This document shows positions 30,829 to 42,441 of a stretch of DNA of 64,000 nucleotides, piece by piece (position 1 is the first letter of the stretch; each line of letters opens with the position of its first letter). Both the position numbers and the translations under genes were made by a program. The notes beneath the pieces are model-generated. The model did not search any database and was not told where the DNA came from. It saw only the letters and a program-made list of their open reading frames with translations. The stretch comes from Marinobacter confluentis (GTDB lineage Bacteria > Pseudomonadota > Gammaproteobacteria > Pseudomonadales > Oleiphilaceae): NCBI RefSeq assembly GCF_004785685.1, contig NZ_SRPF01000001.1, positions 930,001 to 994,000 on the forward strand. The letters run 5' to 3'.

Positions 30829-33240
30829 ATGCCGAAACTTCTGAGTCGCCTGCAGCGTTTTAAATCCGGGTCTCCCCTGTCTTTCAGGCTGCTCGCTTAC
30901 ATCCTGTTATTCAGTTCGGCCTTCACCCTGGTCAGCTCGGCCATTCAGATCTACTCCGACTTCCGCAAAGACGTTTCCCAGATTGATCGCAGAATGCAGG
31001 TTGTCGAAACAGGTTACGCGTCCAGCCTCGCCCGAAGCCTTTGGGCACTTGACCAGAAGCTTCTGCAGACGCAGCTTGAAGGCATACTCAGCCTGCCAGA
31101 CATCGTGCACCTGAGGCTGAAAATCGAACCGGATTCAGAACTTGTACTGGGCAGTATTCCGACCAACACCACAACCAACAGCCACAGCTTTGACCTGGTT
31201 CATCAGGGTGATGACATGTTTACTCTGGGGCACCTGACGGTGACCGCAGATCTGCAGCGGGTGTACGCCGATCTGGAAGAGAAAGTCCTGGTCATTCTGG
31301 CCACCCAGTTTCTGAAAACCTTTTTCATTTCCATTCTCATAGTCTGGATATTCCAGTATTTTGTCGCGCGCCATCTAACGGCTATGGCTGACTACGCCCG
31401 AGGCTTCTCCCTGAATAGCCTTCGCGAACCCCTGAAGCTTGACCGGCCAGACACGCCGCTGAACAACAGCGACGAACTGGCACAGGTCACCGACGCTATC
31501 AACCACATGCGCGAACGACTGTCCGAGGATCTGGAGCGGCAGAAGCGGGACGCCCAGGAAATCCGGAAATTTTCCAAAGCGATCGAACAGAGCCCTTCAT
31601 CGGTTCTGATCTGTGATCGAAAATGGCAGATTGAATACGCCAACCAGAAATTTACTCAGCTGACAGGCTATGATCTGGACGCCATTGCCGGTAAACACCC
31701 CGGCACCCTGAGCGAGGACATCAATGCCCACCGTGAAAGCCGGCAGCTTTGGCAATCCATCCGCCTACAGGTCCAGCGAGTTGGTGTCTGGCAGGGCGAA
31801 GTCAATAGTGCACGCAAAAACGGAGAACGCTTCTGGGAACAGCTCATCGTAACGCCGATCAAAGCCAGTGACGGTGAGGTGACCGGCTACCTGATCCTCG
31901 GAGAAGACATCAGTATCCGCAAGCGTTATGAACAGCAGTTACTGCGCCAGGCCAACTATGACATCCTGACCGGCCTGCCCAACCGCATGCTGGCGCTGGA
32001 CCGGTTAAAGCTGGCGCTGGCGCAGGCGCGCCGGGAAAACACCCTGGTCGGCGTGATGTTCCTGGACCTGGATAACTTCAAGCACATCAACGACACCCTC
32101 GGGCACGATGCCGGCGACAACCTGCTCATCGAGGCCGCAAGAAGGATTTCCAGCTGTCTTCGGGGAACCAGTACCGTTGCCCGACTGGGTGGCGATGAGT
32201 TTCTTGTCGTGCTGCCCGGGCTGTCGGACCCGCAAGCTACCACACAGGTCGCACAGCGGATTCTGACCACTTTCGAGCCACCCTACATCCTCAATGGTCA
32301 GGAAGTCTTCGTGACCACCAGTATCGGCATCTCGATCTTCCCCCATGATTCCGACAACAGCGGTATGCTGCTACAACACGCCGATGCGGCCATGTACCAG
32401 GCCAAGAACAAGGGCAAGAGCGCGTTTGCGGTATTCGCGCCGGAAATGACCGAAGTCTCCCACGAACGCCTGCAGATGGAATCTCTGATGCGCCGGGCGT
32501 TGGAGCAGCAGGAGTTCGAGCTGTATTTCCAGCCCATCGTTCGGACGGAGACCGGGCAAATGGCGTTCGCCGAGGCGCTCCTGCGCTGGAACAACCCAAG
32601 CCTGGGCATGGTCATGCCAGATCGATTCATACCGCTGGCAGAAGAAACCGGACTGATCATGCCCATTGGTGAGTGGGTCCTGAAAGAAAGCTGCAAGGCT
32701 GCAATGCGCTGGCGCACCGAGACTGGTCACCGGATCGGTATTTCGGTTAACGTGTCGCCCCGGCAGTTTCGGGACCCTGACTTTGTGCAGACCGTGATGC
32801 AGGCTCTGGAACAGAGCGGGCTCGAGCCGGACCAGCTGGAGCTGGAGATTACCGAACGGCTGATTCTCGACAACACCATCGAGACCGCAGACATACTGCG
32901 TGAGCTGGACCAATCCGGTATCCGGCTCTCGGTCGACGATTTCGGTACCGGCTACTCGGCGCTCAGCTATCTCAAGAGTTATCCGTTTGACACCCTGAAG
33001 ATCGATAAATCCTTCGTTCAGGACGTGATGACGGAGCATGACGATGCCTCGCTGGTTCGCGCCATCATCAATATGGCCCACAGCCTGGGTTTGCGTGTCA
33101 TTGCGGAAGGCGTGGAAGAAGAAGCACAGACCCACTTCCTGAAAACCGAAGGCTGTGATTACTCACAGGGCTATTTCTACAGTCGGCCGCTGCCAGCCGC
33201 CGACTTTGATACCTGGCTATCCAGCAATCACCGGGTATAG
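30829..33240 (+). CDS. Membrane PAS-GGDEF-EAL cyclic-di-GMP protein
   Basis: Dual-domain c-di-GMP turnover protein of the inner membrane. Layout: TM helix about 18-42, periplasmic sensor about 43-152 (SLARSLWALDQKLLQ), TM helix about 153-178, HAMP-like linker to about 240, PAS about 246-365, GGDEF domain about 372-540 and EAL domain about 555-800. The cyclase motif GGDEF (454-458) is intact. The upstream I-site position reads RGTS, not RxxD, so product inhibition is probably lost. The EAL motif is AEALLRW (582-584), with ELEITE, DDFGTGYSAL and AEGVEEE also present, so phosphodiesterase activity is likely. The net direction cannot be told. ackA starts 27 bases after its stop. Confidence 0.92.
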   Translation: MPKLLSRLQRFKSGSPLSFRLLAYILLFSSAFTLVSSAIQIYSDFRKDVSQIDRRMQVVETGYASSLARSLWALDQKLLQTQLEGILSLPDIVHLRLKIEPDSELVLGSIPTNTTTNSHSFDLVHQGDDMFTLGHLTVTADLQRVYADLEEKVLVILATQFLKTFFISILIVWIFQYFVARHLTAMADYARGFSLNSLREPLKLDRPDTPLNNSDELAQVTDAINHMRERLSEDLERQKRDAQEIRKFSKAIEQSPSSVLICDRKWQIEYANQKFTQLTGYDLDAIAGKHPGTLSEDINAHRESRQLWQSIRLQVQRVGVWQGEVNSARKNGERFWEQLIVTPIKASDGEVTGYLILGEDISIRKRYEQQLLRQANYDILTGLPNRMLALDRLKLALAQARRENTLVGVMFLDLDNFKHINDTLGHDAGDNLLIEAARRISSCLRGTSTVARLGGDEFLVVLPGLSDPQATTQVAQRILTTFEPPYILNGQEVFVTTSIGISIFPHDSDNSGMLLQHADAAMYQAKNKGKSAFAVFAPEMTEVSHERLQMESLMRRALEQQEFELYFQPIVRTETGQMAFAEALLRWNNPSLGMVMPDRFIPLAEETGLIMPIGEWVLKESCKAAMRWRTETGHRIGISVNVSPRQFRDPDFVQTVMQALEQSGLEPDQLELEITERLILDNTIETADILRELDQSGIRLSVDDFGTGYSALSYLKSYPFDTLKIDKSFVQDVMTEHDDASLVRAIINMAHSLGLRVIAEGVEEEAQTHFLKTEGCDYSQGYFYSRPLPAADFDTWLSSNHRV

Positions 33241-33267
33241 ATTAAATACACACGGACGAGTACCACC

Positions 33268-34455
33268 ATGGAAGAGACACTGCTAGTCGTAAACTGCGGC
33301 AGTTCATCCCTCAAACTTGCCCTGTTTGACGGCGAACATCGAAAACTCGCGTCAGCCCTCGCCGAACGCATCAACCAGAAGGACGCGTTTGCCCGCATAA
33401 GCGGTGATCAGGAAACCATCACCCTGCCCCATCACGCATCGCACGAACAGGCACTTCGGGTTCTGGTCAGCGCATTTCGTGAACGTCAGCTGATGACATC
33501 CTCACTTTCCGCCATCGGCCATCGGGTGGTCCATGGTGGCGAAAACTTTCGCCAGAGCGTGCGGATTGATGATGGGGTCATCAGCGCCATTGAAAAATGT
33601 TCTGAGCTTGCGCCGCTTCATAATCCGGTCAACCTGTCCGGCATACACGCCACCTGTAAACTGTTCCCGCACACACCACAGATTGCGGTTTTTGATACCG
33701 CCTTTCACCAGACCCTGCCCAGGCATGCCTTCATGTATGCCGTACCGAGCGTCTGGTACCAGGACTGGAGCGTGCGTCGGTACGGCTTCCACGGCATCAG
33801 CCACGGATTCATCGCGTGCGAGGCCGCCCGTGTTCTGGAAAAGCCGCTGGAAGCGACATCGGTCATATCGGCCCATCTGGGCAACGGTTGCAGCATCACT
33901 GCCATTCGCGACGGTGCCAGCGCGGATACCAGCATGGGCATGACTCCGATGGAAGGCCTGGTGATGGGTACCCGCAGTGGCGATATAGATCCGGGGCTGT
34001 TTGATTACCTACAGGGCAAAGGAGTCAACGCCGAAGAGCTTCATCAGGCTCTGAACCGGAAAAGCGGTCTTCTGGGCCTGTCCGGCGAGACCAATGACAT
34101 GCGTTCACTGTGCAAACTTGCCGAAAGTGGCCACGACTCGTCGCGGATTGCGATCGATGTATTCTGCTTTCGTCTGGCCCGCTACATCGGCGCCATGATG
34201 GCCTCGCTGAAGGAGTTGGATGCACTGGTATTCACCGGCGGTATCGGTGAAAACAGCGACCTGGTGCGTGAGACAACCCTCAGCCACCTGAGCCTGCTGG
34301 GATTTGAAGTAAGCACCGAACGCAATCGAACGCACGGCCGATCCAGCCAGCACCGGATTAACAGTGACGGTTCCCGGTTCCCGGTTCTGGTCATTCCCAC
34401 AAACGAGGAACTGGTGATCGCGCGGGAAGCTTCACGGCTTGCCAGCCCAGCCTGA
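33268..34455 (+). CDS. ackA: Acetate kinase
   Basis: Interconverts acetate plus ATP and acetyl phosphate (ASKHA fold, cytosol). It opens LLVVNCGSSSLKLALF, the signature loop, and has the second signature MGMTPMEGLVMGTRSGDIDP and the C-terminal FTGGIGENSDLVRE. Length 395 residues (E. coli 400). It is followed after 35 bases by pta, so the Pta-AckA acetate pathway is encoded together. It begins only 27 bases after a GGDEF-EAL gene with no promoter room, so co-transcription with that gene is likely. Confidence 0.97.
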   Translation: MEETLLVVNCGSSSLKLALFDGEHRKLASALAERINQKDAFARISGDQETITLPHHASHEQALRVLVSAFRERQLMTSSLSAIGHRVVHGGENFRQSVRIDDGVISAIEKCSELAPLHNPVNLSGIHATCKLFPHTPQIAVFDTAFHQTLPRHAFMYAVPSVWYQDWSVRRYGFHGISHGFIACEAARVLEKPLEATSVISAHLGNGCSITAIRDGASADTSMGMTPMEGLVMGTRSGDIDPGLFDYLQGKGVNAEELHQALNRKSGLLGLSGETNDMRSLCKLAESGHDSSRIAIDVFCFRLARYIGAMMASLKELDALVFTGGIGENSDLVRETTLSHLSLLGFEVSTERNRTHGRSSQHRINSDGSRFPVLVIPTNEELVIAREASRLASPA

Positions 34456-34490
34456 CCCGACACACAGATTCAGACTCAGGAAACTGCATC

Positions 34491-36650
34491 ATGGCAAAAA
34501 GCCTCTATTTCTCTCCCACTTCTCTGGATTCCGGCCTTACTTCCGTCTGTCTGGGTATGCTACGCGCTCTGGAGCGGGTAGGTGTCAGCGTTGGTTTTTA
34601 TAAGCCGTTCTCCCAATCCGTTCATCGCGCCGAGTCCCGGCATAACAATGGCGAGGATTCCTCTGTTGCTTTCGTACGGGCGAGTAGCCATATGAATCCG
34701 CCTGATCCCATCCCCCTGAAGGAAGCTCAGCAACTGCTTAACCAGGGCAAATCCGATTATCTGCTGGAACGGGTCGTTGGCGAATACCGCAAGGTCGCCA
34801 ACGAAGTCGACGTGGTCATCATTGAAGGCCTGGTTCCTGATCAGAGCGAAGCCTATATCGCCAGGCTGAATGTCGAAGTAGCACGCAATCTCAGCTCCGA
34901 GGTCATCCTCGTCAGCACGCCGAAAAGCCTCGACGCGACACAGATCGATGAAGAGCTGGATTTTTCATCACGGCTGTTTGCGGGCCCGGCTGACCCCGAC
35001 GTGATAGGCGTCATCCTGAACAAGGTGGGCGAACCCTATAATGCCGGAAGTGAGCTTGCCGGCCCGACCCCACAGAAGCCGGCGGAGACCATTGATTATC
35101 GATCAGATTGCCAGGTTTTCAGTAAGGGCCGGTTCCGGTTGATTGCCGAAATACCCTGGCAACCCGGACTGCTCGCGCCAAGGGTATCCGATATTGCCCG
35201 GGAACTGGGGCTGTCCGTACTGAACGAGGGTCATATGCACTCCAGGCGGGTTCAGCGTGTGTCTGTCTGCGCCAGAAGCATCCGCAATATGACGGAAACC
35301 CTCAGGCCCGGCACACTGATGGTCACCCCGGGAGATCGTGAAGATATTGTGGTCACCATGGCGGTCGCCGCACTCAACGGTGTCCCTCTGGCCGGCCTGA
35401 TGCTCACTGGTGGACTGATGCCCGATCAGCGGGTGATCAACCTCTGTCATCGGGCCCTGGACACCGGCCTGCCGGTACTGGCGTCCGAGACCAATACCTA
35501 CGAAACCGCCCATATGCTGGCGAACCTGTCGACCGCAATCCCCATTGATGACCCTGAGCGCATCGAGAAGGCCATGGAGGCGGTCGCCACCCGGATTGAC
35601 ACTGACTGGCTGCAGCAGCACCTGAAGGTGGAGCGCCTGAGCCGATTGTCACCCCCGGCCTTTCGATACCAGCTTTCAGAACGGGCCCGGGCGGCCAACA
35701 AGCGCATTGTTCTTCCCGAAGGCAGCGAACCGCGCACGGTGCAGGCAGCCATCATCAGTCACAACCGAAAGCTTGCCCGTTGCGCACTGATTGGCAGCGC
35801 TGCAGAGATCAGTCGAATTGCGGATTCCCAGGATCTGGAACTGCCGGAAGACATTGAGATTATTGACCCGGCGGAGGTGCGTGAGCACTACATCGCGCCC
35901 ATGGTGGAACTGCGCAAGAACAAAGGGCTGACACCGGATATGGCCGAGGCCATGCTGGAAGATAATGTGGTGCTGGGCACCATGATGGTCGCGCTGGATG
36001 AGGCAGACGGACTGGTGTCGGGTGCCATCCATACCACCGCTAACACCGTTCGCCCTGCCCTTCAGCTAATCAAGACCCACGACCACGCCAAAGTCGTGTC
36101 GTCGGTGTTCTTCATGCTGCTGCCACAGCAGGTGGTGGTTTACGGGGACTGTGCAATCAATCCCGACCCGAACGCCGAAGAACTGGCGGACATAGCGATT
36201 CAGAGCGCCGAGTCAGCCGAAGCGTTTGGTATCGAGCCGGTTGTGGCCATGATCAGCTATAGCACCGGTGAGTCCGGCAGCGGGCAGGATGTCGACAAGG
36301 TCAGGGAAGCAACCCGGATCGCCCGGGAGCGCAGGCCGGACCTGCTGATCGACGGGCCCCTGCAGTATGATGCCGCCGCTATCGAGAGTGTCGCCAGAAG
36401 CAAAGCGCCGGACAGTAAGGTGGCCGGGAAAGCCACTGTCTTCGTATTTCCGGACCTGAATACCGGGAACACCACCTACAAAGCGGTTCAACGCAGCGCC
36501 AACGTTGTCAGCATTGGCCCCATGCTTCAGGGCCTTCGTAAACCGGTGAACGACCTTTCACGGGGAGCGCTGGTGGAAGACATTGTTTTCACCATTGCCC
36601 TCACCGCGGTGCAGGCAAAACAGGTGGAGAATGCGGGAATCAGCGCTTGA
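34491..36650 (+). CDS. pta: Phosphate acetyltransferase, long form
   Basis: Interconverts acetyl-CoA and acetyl phosphate. Domains: an N-terminal P-loop-like dethiobiotin-synthetase fold (about 1-200), a DRTGG regulatory domain (about 215-330), and the C-terminal PTA_PTB catalytic domain (about 390-715) with [34 protein letters not shown] (two pieces) and [17 protein letters not shown]. Length 719 residues (E. coli 714), the long, allosterically regulated class. The stop lies inside the end of der, overlapping it by 11 bases in convergent orientation. Confidence 0.96.
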   Translation: MAKSLYFSPTSLDSGLTSVCLGMLRALERVGVSVGFYKPFSQSVHRAESRHNNGEDSSVAFVRASSHMNPPDPIPLKEAQQLLNQGKSDYLLERVVGEYRKVANEVDVVIIEGLVPDQSEAYIARLNVEVARNLSSEVILVSTPKSLDATQIDEELDFSSRLFAGPADPDVIGVILNKVGEPYNAGSELAGPTPQKPAETIDYRSDCQVFSKGRFRLIAEIPWQPGLLAPRVSDIARELGLSVLNEGHMHSRRVQRVSVCARSIRNMTETLRPGTLMVTPGDREDIVVTMAVAALNGVPLAGLMLTGGLMPDQRVINLCHRALDTGLPVLASETNTYETAHMLANLSTAIPIDDPERIEKAMEAVATRIDTDWLQQHLKVERLSRLSPPAFRYQLSERARAANKRIVLPEGSEPRTVQAAIISHNRKLARCALIGSAAEISRIADSQDLELPEDIEIIDPAEVREHYIAPMVELRKNKGLTPDMAEAMLEDNVVLGTMMVALDEADGLVSGAIHTTANTVRPALQLIKTHDHAKVVSSVFFMLLPQQVVVYGDCAINPDPNAEELADIAIQSAESAEAFGIEPVVAMISYSTGESGSGQDVDKVREATRIARERRPDLLIDGPLQYDAAAIESVARSKAPDSKVAGKATVFVFPDLNTGNTTYKAVQRSANVVSIGPMLQGLRKPVNDLSRGALVEDIVFTIALTAVQAKQVENAGISA

Positions 36651-38061
36651 GGCTTTTCTGGCGCTTTTTCTTCGGCGCCGGCCCCTGCTTCCTGTCGTTG
36701 TCTTTTTTCACCTTCTGACGCGGGGTCAGCCGGTCCACCTTTGTGGCATAGGGGTTCTCACCGGATTTGAACTCGAACCGGATGGGTGACCCTGTGACCT
36801 TCAGCACCTTGCGGAAGGTATTTTCCAGATAGCGCTTGTAGGCTCCGGGCAAGGAATCCACCTGATTCCCGTGCACCACAATCACCGGAGGATTTGAACC
36901 ACCCTGGTGAGCATACCGCAGCTTGATGCGCCGGCCCTGCACCAGCGGGGGCTGATGCTGGGCAGTGGCGTCCTGCAGGATGGCGGTCAGGCGATTGGTT
37001 GGCCACTTGGCCATGGCCGATTCGTAGCAGGCCTCCACTGAATCATACATAACACCCACGCCAGAGCCGTGCAGCGCTGAGATGTAGTGTTTGTCTGCAT
37101 AGTCCAGGAAATCCAGGCGGCGGGCCACCTGCTCTTTCACTTTTGCCCGATCATCAGGGTCCATGCCATCCCATTTATTGACGGCAATCACCAGCGAACG
37201 TCCGGCATCAAGCACAAAGCCAATCAGGTGCAGATCCTGGTCAACCAGACCCTGGCGCGCATCAATGACCAGAATGACCACATGGGCATCCTCGATAGCC
37301 TTGAGCGTCTTGATGATAGAGAACTTCTCCACGGTTTCGCTGACATTCTTGCGCCTGCGAACCCCGGCCGTATCGATCAGGGTGTACTGTTTGTCATGCC
37401 TTTCGTAAGGCACGTAAATACTGTCCCGTGTGGTGCCGGGCATATCGAATACGATAACCCGGTCTTCTCCCAGCATCCGGTTAACCAGTGTGGATTTCCC
37501 CACATTGGGGCGCCCCACAATGCCAATACGGATACCGGGGTAGCGATCGGCCCTGTCCTGCTCTGCGCCTTCTTCAAGCGCTGGCAACAGGATTTCAAGC
37601 ATCGAGCGAATACCGCGGTTATGGGAAGCGGCAATCAGAAAGGTGGACTCGAATCCAAGCCCATGAAAGTCGGACGCGGCAATATCCGGATCCTGACCGT
37701 CGGTCTTGTTGACCACAAGATGAGCCCGTTTCCCGGTTTTCCTGAGATGGCTGGCGATCACTTCATCGCCACCATTCAGCCCCGACTTACCGTCAACCAG
37801 AAACAGAACAATGTCCGCTTCGTCGACGGCCTGCATGGACTGCCGCGCCATCTCGGCATCCAGGCCCTTTTCGTCGCCGGTCAGACCACCAGTATCGATG
37901 GCAATAAAGCGCTGACCTTCGTAATTACCCTCGCCGTACTTTCGATCCCGGGTCAGGCCCGGAAAATCGGCAACTAGCGCGTCCCGTGTCCGGGTCATCT
38001 GATTGAAAAGCGTCGACTTACCGACATTAGGCCTACCGACCAGAGCAATTACAGGGGTCAT
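36640..38061 (-). CDS. der: Ribosome-associated GTPase Der (EngA)
   Basis: Essential GTPase for 50S ribosomal-subunit maturation, with two tandem G domains and a KH-like C-terminal domain. G1 loops [14 protein letters not shown] and [15 protein letters not shown]3 DTGG and DTAG, and G4 NKTD and NKWD are all present. A lysine-rich tail ([20 protein letters not shown] in part) closes the protein. Length 473 residues. Its ATG overlaps the bamB stop (ATGA), and its 3' end overlaps pta on the other strand. Same bamB-der order as in E. coli and Pseudomonas. Confidence 0.97.
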   Translation of the reverse strand: MTPVIALVGRPNVGKSTLFNQMTRTRDALVADFPGLTRDRKYGEGNYEGQRFIAIDTGGLTGDEKGLDAEMARQSMQAVDEADIVLFLVDGKSGLNGGDEVIASHLRKTGKRAHLVVNKTDGQDPDIAASDFHGLGFESTFLIAASHNRGIRSMLEILLPALEEGAEQDRADRYPGIRIGIVGRPNVGKSTLVNRMLGEDRVIVFDMPGTTRDSIYVPYERHDKQYTLIDTAGVRRRKNVSETVEKFSIIKTLKAIEDAHVVILVIDARQGLVDQDLHLIGFVLDAGRSLVIAVNKWDGMDPDDRAKVKEQVARRLDFLDYADKHYISALHGSGVGVMYDSVEACYESAMAKWPTNRLTAILQDATAQHQPPLVQGRRIKLRYAHQGGSNPPVIVVHGNQVDSLPGAYKRYLENTFRKVLKVTGSPIRFEFKSGENPYATKVDRLTPRQKVKKDNDRKQGPAPKKKRQKSLKR

Positions 38062-39215
38062 TTATCGTCGCCGAGTGTTTCAAGCGTGAATACGCTCATT
38101 TCACCGCTGTTGCCGTAAACCAGCAGGCGGCCGCCAGAAATCAGTTTGAAGGGCACCCGCAGGCCGTCGCCATCATATTCAAGCTGCCCTTCCAGGGCGC
38201 CGTCTTCCAGAGACAGAACGTGGATGTAGCCTTCGAAATCACCCACTAACAGGTAGTCGTTCAGTACGATCGGTTGTGTCGGCTGGCGCCAGGCCAGCTG
38301 GTCCTGCCGCCAGAGTTCCCGACGATCCTGGCCGCGCAGTGCCACAATATCGCCGTTCGCTGACGCCAGAAATATATTGCCGTTACCGATCATGGGCGAA
38401 TGTAGGCTGGATGCCGGGCGGCTCCAGATTTCGCGGCCGCTTTCAATGTCCACCAGAGCCAGCTTGCCCTGGTAGCCGACAACCATGGCCGCGCTCTCAA
38501 GGATCAGCGGCACACCAGACACATCCACCAGCCGCTCCAGTTCGGTACGGCCGGCCGGTTCACCAACCTGGTACTGCCATACCGGCTGTCCGTTCTCATT
38601 GCTGAGCGCCATCAACCGGCCGTTGGCCAAGGACGCCAGAACCAGGTCAGCGCCCACCAGCGGGGATGCAGCAGCCCTTAGTGACAGAGCCGGCACCGCG
38701 CTGTCGTACTGCCAGAGTTTTTCACCGTCGGCGACATTGAACGCATGCACCTTGCCGTCGATACTCTGCGCCACCACCATGGAATTATTGGAACGGGGCG
38801 CGGCCAGTGCCTCGTTAGGCAGGGTGGCACTCCAGACCTGTTCGCCGTCTTCACGGGATAACGCCAGCAACTGTGCATCCCGTGTTACCAGATAGATGAA
38901 CGCCTGGTCACCACCGACGCCCGCCATGATCTCCCGGTCGAGATCGCGCTCCCAGAGGACCTCGCCGTCTTCGGGTTCGATCGAATAGACCTCGCCATCC
39001 GCAGACGCAGCGAAAATTCTGTCACCAGTGTAGAGCGGCTCCAGGTAAAGAAAATTACCGTCGTGGCCATCACCAATGTCCAGATCCCACTGTTCCTTCA
39101 ACTCAACGGACGAAACCACCTCAGGCACCGGTGCAGGCTGCTCAAAAGTGTCGGTAGAGCTGCAGCCTGCAATGCCGATAATCATTGCCAGCATCAGGGC
39201 TGATTGCTTATACAT
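38058..39215 (-). CDS. bamB: Outer-membrane assembly lipoprotein BamB
   Basis: Lipoprotein of the BAM complex that inserts beta-barrel proteins in the outer membrane. A lipoprotein signal ([18 protein letters not shown], lipidated C18) precedes an eight-bladed PQQ-type propeller with repeats such as [19 protein letters not shown] and [16 protein letters not shown] start at ATG 39215, with GGAG 5 bases upstream; an ATG 27 bases earlier adds residues ahead of the signal. Length 385 residues (E. coli 392). Coupled to der by ATGA and 26 bases after yfgM. Confidence 0.95.
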   Translation of the reverse strand: MYKQSALMLAMIIGIAGCSSTDTFEQPAPVPEVVSSVELKEQWDLDIGDGHDGNFLYLEPLYTGDRIFAASADGEVYSIEPEDGEVLWERDLDREIMAGVGGDQAFIYLVTRDAQLLALSREDGEQVWSATLPNEALAAPRSNNSMVVAQSIDGKVHAFNVADGEKLWQYDSAVPALSLRAAASPLVGADLVLASLANGRLMALSNENGQPVWQYQVGEPAGRTELERLVDVSGVPLILESAAMVVGYQGKLALVDIESGREIWSRPASSLHSPMIGNGNIFLASANGDIVALRGQDRRELWRQDQLAWRQPTQPIVLNDYLLVGDFEGYIHVLSLEDGALEGQLEYDGDGLRVPFKLISGGRLLVYGNSGEMSVFTLETLGDDK

Positions 39216-39241
39216 ATGTGCTCCCAGGCTCGGAACCGGCA

Positions 39242-39898
39242 TCAGGCGCCTTCCCCGACGCCCAGATCAGCCAGTTTGAGTTCAAGAAGACCACTGCGCC
39301 GTTCAGCGCTCTGTTCGCGGGCCTTCATGTAGGCTTCCTTGGCTTCCTCGGTGTTACCCTGGGCAAGCAGCACATCGCCCCGCAACTCCGAGAAAATTGC
39401 GTCAAAACTCCCGGTATCCGTGGCACTGTCGATGGTGGTCAGTGCCGCGTCGTATTGCTCAAGGTCGAACTGGGCACGGGCAAGACGGCTGCGAATAATG
39501 AGTGACAGCGGGCCAGCCTCATCGGCCTGGCTGTTCGCCCACTCCAGAGTTGCAATCGCGGCCTCGGCATCGCCCTGATCCATCAACTGCTGTTTGGCGA
39601 GTACCAGCGCGCCATAAATGGCGTAGGCGCTGTCGGCGTAGTCCTCGCGCAGGGTCTGGGCTACAAACTCAACGGTTTCAGCACGATTTTCATCGGCCCC
39701 ATCGGTATAGGCGTTGATAAGGTTGGCAAACTGCGACGCAGCCTCCGTGCGATGCTGCATCTGCTGGTTCTGCCAGGCCTGCCAGCCGAATACAATGGCC
39801 AGAGCAGCGCCGACTCCCAGCAACAGTGAGGTGCCGTTCTTTTTCCACCAATCCTTGATGGCTTCAACCGTCTCTTCGTCTGTGCGCATTTCTGCCAT
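39242..39898 (-). CDS. yfgM: YfgM-like tetratricopeptide ancillary protein of the Sec translocon
   Basis: E. coli YfgM is a single-pass inner-membrane protein that joins SecYEG with the chaperone PpiD. Here the short cytosolic N-terminus (MAEMRTDEETVEAIKDWWKK) is followed by one membrane helix (about 24-43, TSLLLGVGAALAIVFGW) and a periplasmic TPR-like domain with Ala- and Glu-rich helix pairs. Length 218 residues (E. coli 206). ATG 39898 is chosen because an AAGGA lies 7 bases upstream. Sits between hisS and bamB as in E. coli. Confidence 0.9.
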   Translation of the reverse strand: MAEMRTDEETVEAIKDWWKKNGTSLLLGVGAALAIVFGWQAWQNQQMQHRTEAASQFANLINAYTDGADENRAETVEFVAQTLREDYADSAYAIYGALVLAKQQLMDQGDAEAAIATLEWANSQADEAGPLSLIIRSRLARAQFDLEQYDAALTTIDSATDTGSFDAIFSELRGDVLLAQGNTEEAKEAYMKAREQSAERRSGLLELKLADLGVGEGA

Positions 39899-39965
39899 GG
39901 TGACTTCCTTTAGATACCTGATTTTGTTTTGAACGTATTTGTGATCGTTAACGACTGCAGGGCGA

Positions 39966-41243
39966 TCAGGCCAGCAGGCCCCTGAGCACTGACGACAGCT
40001 CTGTCGTGATGACTTCCTGCTGATCATCGCTGGAACGAAGCGGCTTCAGTCCGACCGTTCCGGACGCCAGTTCATTCTCGCCCAGAATGACAGCGTAGGA
40101 CGCGCCACTGCGGTCCGCTTTTTTCATCTGGCTTTTAAAGCTTCCACCACCGCAATGGCCGACAATCGTAACATCGGGAAGGTCGTTCCTGAGCTTTTCG
40201 GCAAGCTCCAGAGCGGGGCCTGTTGCCTTCTCACCCATCGCTGTCACGTATACGTCAGCATCACCGTTGACCGATAGCGGAATCAGTTCCAGAGTTTCAA
40301 GCAGCAGAATCAAACGCTCAAGCCCCATGGCAAATCCTACCGCCACGGTCGGCTTTCCGCCCAACTGCTCGACCAGCCCGTCGTAGCGGCCACCGGCACA
40401 CACCGTACCCTGGGCACCGAGACTGTCGGTAATCCACTCGAACACAGTCTTGCCGTAGTAATCCAGCCCCCTGACCAATCTGGGGTTTATGGAATAGCGG
40501 ATGCCGGCTGCGTCCAGCAACCCGGTGAGAGACTGAAAGTGCTCCCTGGATTCATCGTCCAGGTAATCGTCCAGTTTTGGTGCCTGCTGGAGAATTTCCT
40601 GGGTCCGGGCATTCTTGCTGTCGAGGATCCGTAACGGGTTGGAGTCAAGGCGACGCTTACTGTCCTCGTCCAGCTCATCGACAAAATCTGAAAGATAAGC
40701 GACAAGTGCCGCGCGGAAGTTCCTGCGGGACTCAGCCGAACCTATGGAGTTGATCTCGAGCCGGGTATGGTCGGCCAGGCCCAGCTCGCGCCACAGGCGC
40801 GCTGTTAAAATAAGCAGTTCCGCGTCAATATCGGGTCCGGCCATGCCGAAACACTCAACACCGATCTGATGAAACTGGCGATAACGGCCTTTCTGGGGGC
40901 GTTCGTGCCGGAACATGGGGCCGGTGTACCAGAGCCGTCGGGTCTGATTGAACAGCAACCCGTGCTGCTCCGCCGCACGGACACAACCTGCGGTGCCTTC
41001 CGGGCGCAGAGTCAGGCTGTCGCCGTTGCGGTCCTCGAAGGTATACATTTCCTTCTCGACAATATCTGTCACTTCGCCAATGGAGCGTTTGAACAGCTCG
41101 GTCTGCTCGACCACCGGCATACGGATTTCCTGATAGCCGTACTGGGCAAGCACCCGCCTGACGGTGCTCTCGACGTACTGCCAGACTGGCGACTGCTCCG
41201 GCAGGATGTCATTCATCCCGCGAATTGCCTGAATCTTAGCCAA
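39966..41243 (-). CDS. hisS: Histidyl-tRNA synthetase
   Basis: Class II synthetase that charges tRNA-His. Motif 2 ([19 protein letters not shown]), the histidine-specific loop [15 protein letters not shown] and motif 3 ([13 protein letters not shown]) are intact. The C-terminal anticodon-binding domain ([20 protein letters not shown] onward) is complete. Length 425 residues (E. coli 424). It lies 39 bases after ispG and 67 bases before yfgM in the conserved ispG-hisS-yfgM-bamB-der order. Confidence 0.98.
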   Translation of the reverse strand: MAKIQAIRGMNDILPEQSPVWQYVESTVRRVLAQYGYQEIRMPVVEQTELFKRSIGEVTDIVEKEMYTFEDRNGDSLTLRPEGTAGCVRAAEQHGLLFNQTRRLWYTGPMFRHERPQKGRYRQFHQIGVECFGMAGPDIDAELLILTARLWRELGLADHTRLEINSIGSAESRRNFRAALVAYLSDFVDELDEDSKRRLDSNPLRILDSKNARTQEILQQAPKLDDYLDDESREHFQSLTGLLDAAGIRYSINPRLVRGLDYYGKTVFEWITDSLGAQGTVCAGGRYDGLVEQLGGKPTVAVGFAMGLERLILLLETLELIPLSVNGDADVYVTAMGEKATGPALELAEKLRNDLPDVTIVGHCGGGSFKSQMKKADRSGASYAVILGENELASGTVGLKPLRSSDDQQEVITTELSSVLRGLLA

Positions 41244-41282
41244 TGTTAAACCTTTTCCTTGAATAGAAAGCCCGGCGGCCTG

Positions 41283-42401
41283 TTAATCAACCGAGCGGGT
41301 AATGATCGACTCTTCCTGCTCCTTCTTGCGGGCGACCTGTTCGCGAATCAGGCGCTCCAGGTCGTCCGTCAGGGTGGCGTTGTCCAGTTTCTGGTTGGGC
41401 TTGCCGGCCATGTACAGAAGATTTTTCGGGCTACCGCCGGTCAGGCCCATGTCAGCGACCTTGGCCTCACCCGGGCCATTGACAATGCAGCCGATAATGG
41501 CGACGTCCAGCGGGGTATTGACGTCCTCAAGTCTGGCTTCAAGGTCGTTCATGGTCTGAATCACATCGAAATTCTGACGCGAGCAGCTCGGACAGGCGAC
41601 AAAATTGATGCCCCTGCTGCGCAGGCGCAGGCTTTTAAGTATATCGAAGCCAACCTTGATCTCCTGAACCGGGTCGGCCGCCAGGGACACCCGGATGGTA
41701 TCGCCAATGCCGTCCATCAACAGCATGCCAAGGCCGATGGAGGATTTAACAGTGCCGGACCGCAGCCCGCCTGCTTCGGTAATACCCAGGTGCAGGGGCT
41801 GTTCGATCTGCTTCGCAATCTTGCGGTAGGCCTCAACCGTCATGAACACTTCTGAGGCCTTCAGGCTGACCTTGAAGTCCTGGAAATTGTGGCGATCCAG
41901 GATATCGATGTGGCGCATGGCCGACTCTACCAGCGCATCCGCGTTTGGCTCGCCGTATTTACGCTGGAGAGCCTTTTCCAGCGAGCCGGCGTTAACGCCA
42001 ATGCGAATGGGAATGTTCCGGTCCTTGGCTGCGCTGATAACGGCACTGACCCGATCATCCCGGCCAATATTACCCGGGTTGATGCGAAGGCAATCGACAC
42101 CAAGTTCTGCAACCCGAAGGGCTATCTTGTGGTCGAAGTGGATATCGGCGACCAGGGGTATAGAGACCCTGGAACGGATCTTTCCGAACGCTTCAGCGGC
42201 GTCCATATCCGGAACAGAAACCCGGACTATGTCGGCGCCGGCCTCCTGGAGTGCAGTAATCTGGCCGACGGTGGCATCGACGTCACAGGTGTTGGTGTTG
42301 GTCATGCTCTGAACAGCAATTGGCGCATCACCACCCACGGGCACATTGCCCACCATAATCTGCCGGGATTTACGTCTAACGATTGGAGATTCCTGTTTCA
42401 T
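41283..42401 (-). CDS. ispG: 4-hydroxy-3-methylbut-2-enyl diphosphate synthase (IspG/GcpE)
   Basis: Penultimate enzyme of the MEP isoprenoid pathway, a [4Fe-4S] reductase that converts MEcPP to HMBPP. The cluster ligands are C270, C273 and C305 with E312 (CPSCSRQNF and [16 protein letters not shown]), the same numbering as E. coli. The N-terminal TIM-barrel start [15 protein letters not shown] is clear. Length 372 residues, as in E. coli. It needs Fe-S cluster assembly, whose genes are only partly present in this window. Confidence 0.98.
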   Translation of the reverse strand: MKQESPIVRRKSRQIMVGNVPVGGDAPIAVQSMTNTNTCDVDATVGQITALQEAGADIVRVSVPDMDAAEAFGKIRSRVSIPLVADIHFDHKIALRVAELGVDCLRINPGNIGRDDRVSAVISAAKDRNIPIRIGVNAGSLEKALQRKYGEPNADALVESAMRHIDILDRHNFQDFKVSLKASEVFMTVEAYRKIAKQIEQPLHLGITEAGGLRSGTVKSSIGLGMLLMDGIGDTIRVSLAADPVQEIKVGFDILKSLRLRSRGINFVACPSCSRQNFDVIQTMNDLEARLEDVNTPLDVAIIGCIVNGPGEAKVADMGLTGGSPKNLLYMAGKPNQKLDNATLTDDLERLIREQVARKKEQEESIITRSVD

Positions 42402-42441
42402 AACGTTCTAACCAGGGACTGAAATGTTAAAAATGTCGGGT

